This document shows, piece by piece, positions 62,690 to 64,000 of a DNA stretch of 64,000 bases (position 1 is its first letter; every line of letters begins with the position of its first letter). The notes under the pieces are model-generated. The model was not told where the DNA came from. It was given only the letters and a program-made list of their open reading frames with translations, and made no database searches. Source of the DNA: Rotaria macrura (Eukaryota; Rotifera; Eurotatoria; Philodinida; Philodinidae); the NCBI GenBank assembly GCA_900239685.1, contig OENT01000468.1:1-64000 (forward strand), in the 5' to 3' direction. Made by a program: the position numbers and the translations under genes.

Positions 62690-64000
62690 CTAAAGAAATA
62701 AATGAAAATTTCATTTTCTACAGACTTCATATTTTTTTTATGAAGTACAAGATAAATTGATACGCAAATCAATTACGATATTTTATTTTTATTGAGAACA
62801 TAGGATTCAACATTTTCAATGTAGAGAAAAAAAGCTTATGTGCTCCACATCGTTCTGTGTTAGCTGTTGCATGGCAAGAAATCATTGTTGAATCCGTCAT
62901 TTTTTCTATCAATCCATTAATCATGTAACTTATTTCAATGAAGATTGAATGATATCGCTGATGTAAGACATCAAAAAATCTGCAATACATGAATATCGAC
63001 CACCACGAACATATATCATATCAATATTCGACTTCTATGTACAAAAGACGATGAAATTCTTATGCTTCTAAACAATCGATTGTTCAACGATGAATTTTTC
63101 TGCACGTTGGCCCTCTTAAAGTTCGACCTTTTAGTAGAACATTAGTAGATTCTATTCTCATCTTAATAATAGCTATTCATAATATAATAGTCATTATTAA
63201 TAATAATCCATCGTTCGTTCATGTTCATATACCGTTATGCTTGCTAAGAAAAGTATATATTTCGACTCAGAGTCATTAGTGAGTTTATTAAGATTGCCAT
63301 CAATGCTTGCCGTTTCTGTGTCATTAGTGAAATTTCTCACTAATCAAAATATTGTTGCCATTGTGCCAATGATAATGCTTGATTGCGGAATCTCATTAAA
63401 CGTATACGTATATGGAAGGGGAGAACCGATAGTGTAGATCCTTGGCAAAAAAGAAGAGGCTTCAATGAAAAAATCCTCCGCTTATATTAATTCTGTCTCA
63501 TTTTTATCTTGGCCTAATCATAAGATGGTATCATCAGAAAATTGACCAAGTGCCAGGATGACTTTCTTTCTGTTGATATTGAATTACTCTGTCATATTTA
63601 GCTCTGCGTTTAGATAGTGTAGGACTTGAGTTCTTTCGAATATTCGAAAATTCTTCTAGCTTTGAATGTAACAATAACACACGTTAACCAAAATATCTTG
63701 AAGAAACTGGACTCAACGTTTTTCTTCTCAAGAATCAGTTGATTATCTTTTACTGCTACTTGTCATTCTTTCAACCAGAATTTTGAGAATGACATGTGAA
63801 CAATCCCTAAATATCTCCGTAGAAATGTGTAAACTATTGAACAATGGTAGGCTAATCGCCAAAAACGGGTTCAAACATAGTGAGACAAAAAATAATTTTA
63901 AAACACATATTTGATAACTAATCGATCAGTTTCAAAGAATTATAGGATTTTAAATGAAAATACCTGGTAAAATTCAATAAACATTTCGTTTCGACGATGA
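62690..64000. other. Upstream region of the VCBS gene; no exon resolved
   Basis: A minus-strand frame at 62769-62990 (contains MTDSTMISCHATANTERC) follows an acceptor-like TTGCAG but has no donor in the phase required by the exon at 62689, so it was not joined. Nothing else was recognised up to the window end. Confidence 0.35.

Noticed and set aside
1..64000. CRISPR array, bacterial operon, organellar or rRNA genes
   Set aside because: No spaced identical repeats, no operon-like gene packing and no rRNA-like sequence; spliceosomal introns occur in nearly all genes.

Overview
This looks like nuclear DNA of a small, intron-rich, AT-rich (roughly 30-33% GC by eye) animal, most likely a bdelloid rotifer. 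The grounds are very short GT-AG introns (often 50-80 bp), short intergenic gaps in the gene-dense part, an FG-GAP/VCBS-repeat membrane protein, an NHL-repeat protein, a small vWA protein present twice, and otherwise ordinary metazoan housekeeping genes. The organism call is inference. No bacterial, organellar or viral gene set was seen. All gene models were spliced by hand from reading frame, phase and GT/AG sites.

Layout. (1) 1-21 kb is a gene-poor, old tandem duplication. Unit 1 holds vWA gene copy 1 (1562-2837, minus), conserved island A (about 6301-6710), a small cyclin-fold gene (7234-8122, minus) and conserved island B (about 8632-9175). Unit 2 holds vWA copy 2 (13671-14948, minus), island A' (about 19527-19940) and island B' (about 20413-20960). 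It has no cyclin, and the rest is unalignable by eye. A 382-bp near-perfect palindromic hAT-like MITE with 8-bp target-site duplications sits at 10374-10755, and a tRNA-like SINE candidate at about 4081-4440. (2) 21-32 kb is gene-dense. It holds a stand-alone ASDURF-like prefoldin subunit gene (minus), FEN1 (minus, 11 exons, 21796-28004) with a SQSTM1/p62-like PB1-ZZ-UBA gene nested antisense in its 3.6-kb intron 9, RER1 (minus), and a divergently transcribed USP36/USP42-type deubiquitinase (plus, 3 exons). (3) 32-59 kb is mostly gene-poor. It holds an NHL-repeat gene carrying two in-frame stops (37409-38281, minus), a four-exon MARVEL-domain gene (39932-40626, minus), scattered exon-like or decayed coding islands, and a microsatellite-rich stretch at 51.5-53.5 kb. 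(4) 59-62.7 kb is the 3' part of a type II single-pass membrane protein with a Thr-rich stalk and seven FG-GAP/VCBS repeats (minus).

The identifiable genes serve general cell functions: flap cleavage in replication and repair, selective autophagy and ubiquitin signalling, ubiquitin removal, ER retrieval, and PAQosome/prefoldin assembly. They do not form one pathway. The most interesting structures are the vWA paralogue pair, whose identical core with diverged edges suggests gene conversion; the conserved islands flanking a cyclin present in only one unit; the nested gene in FEN1; and the foldback MITE. No clearly new biological system was found.
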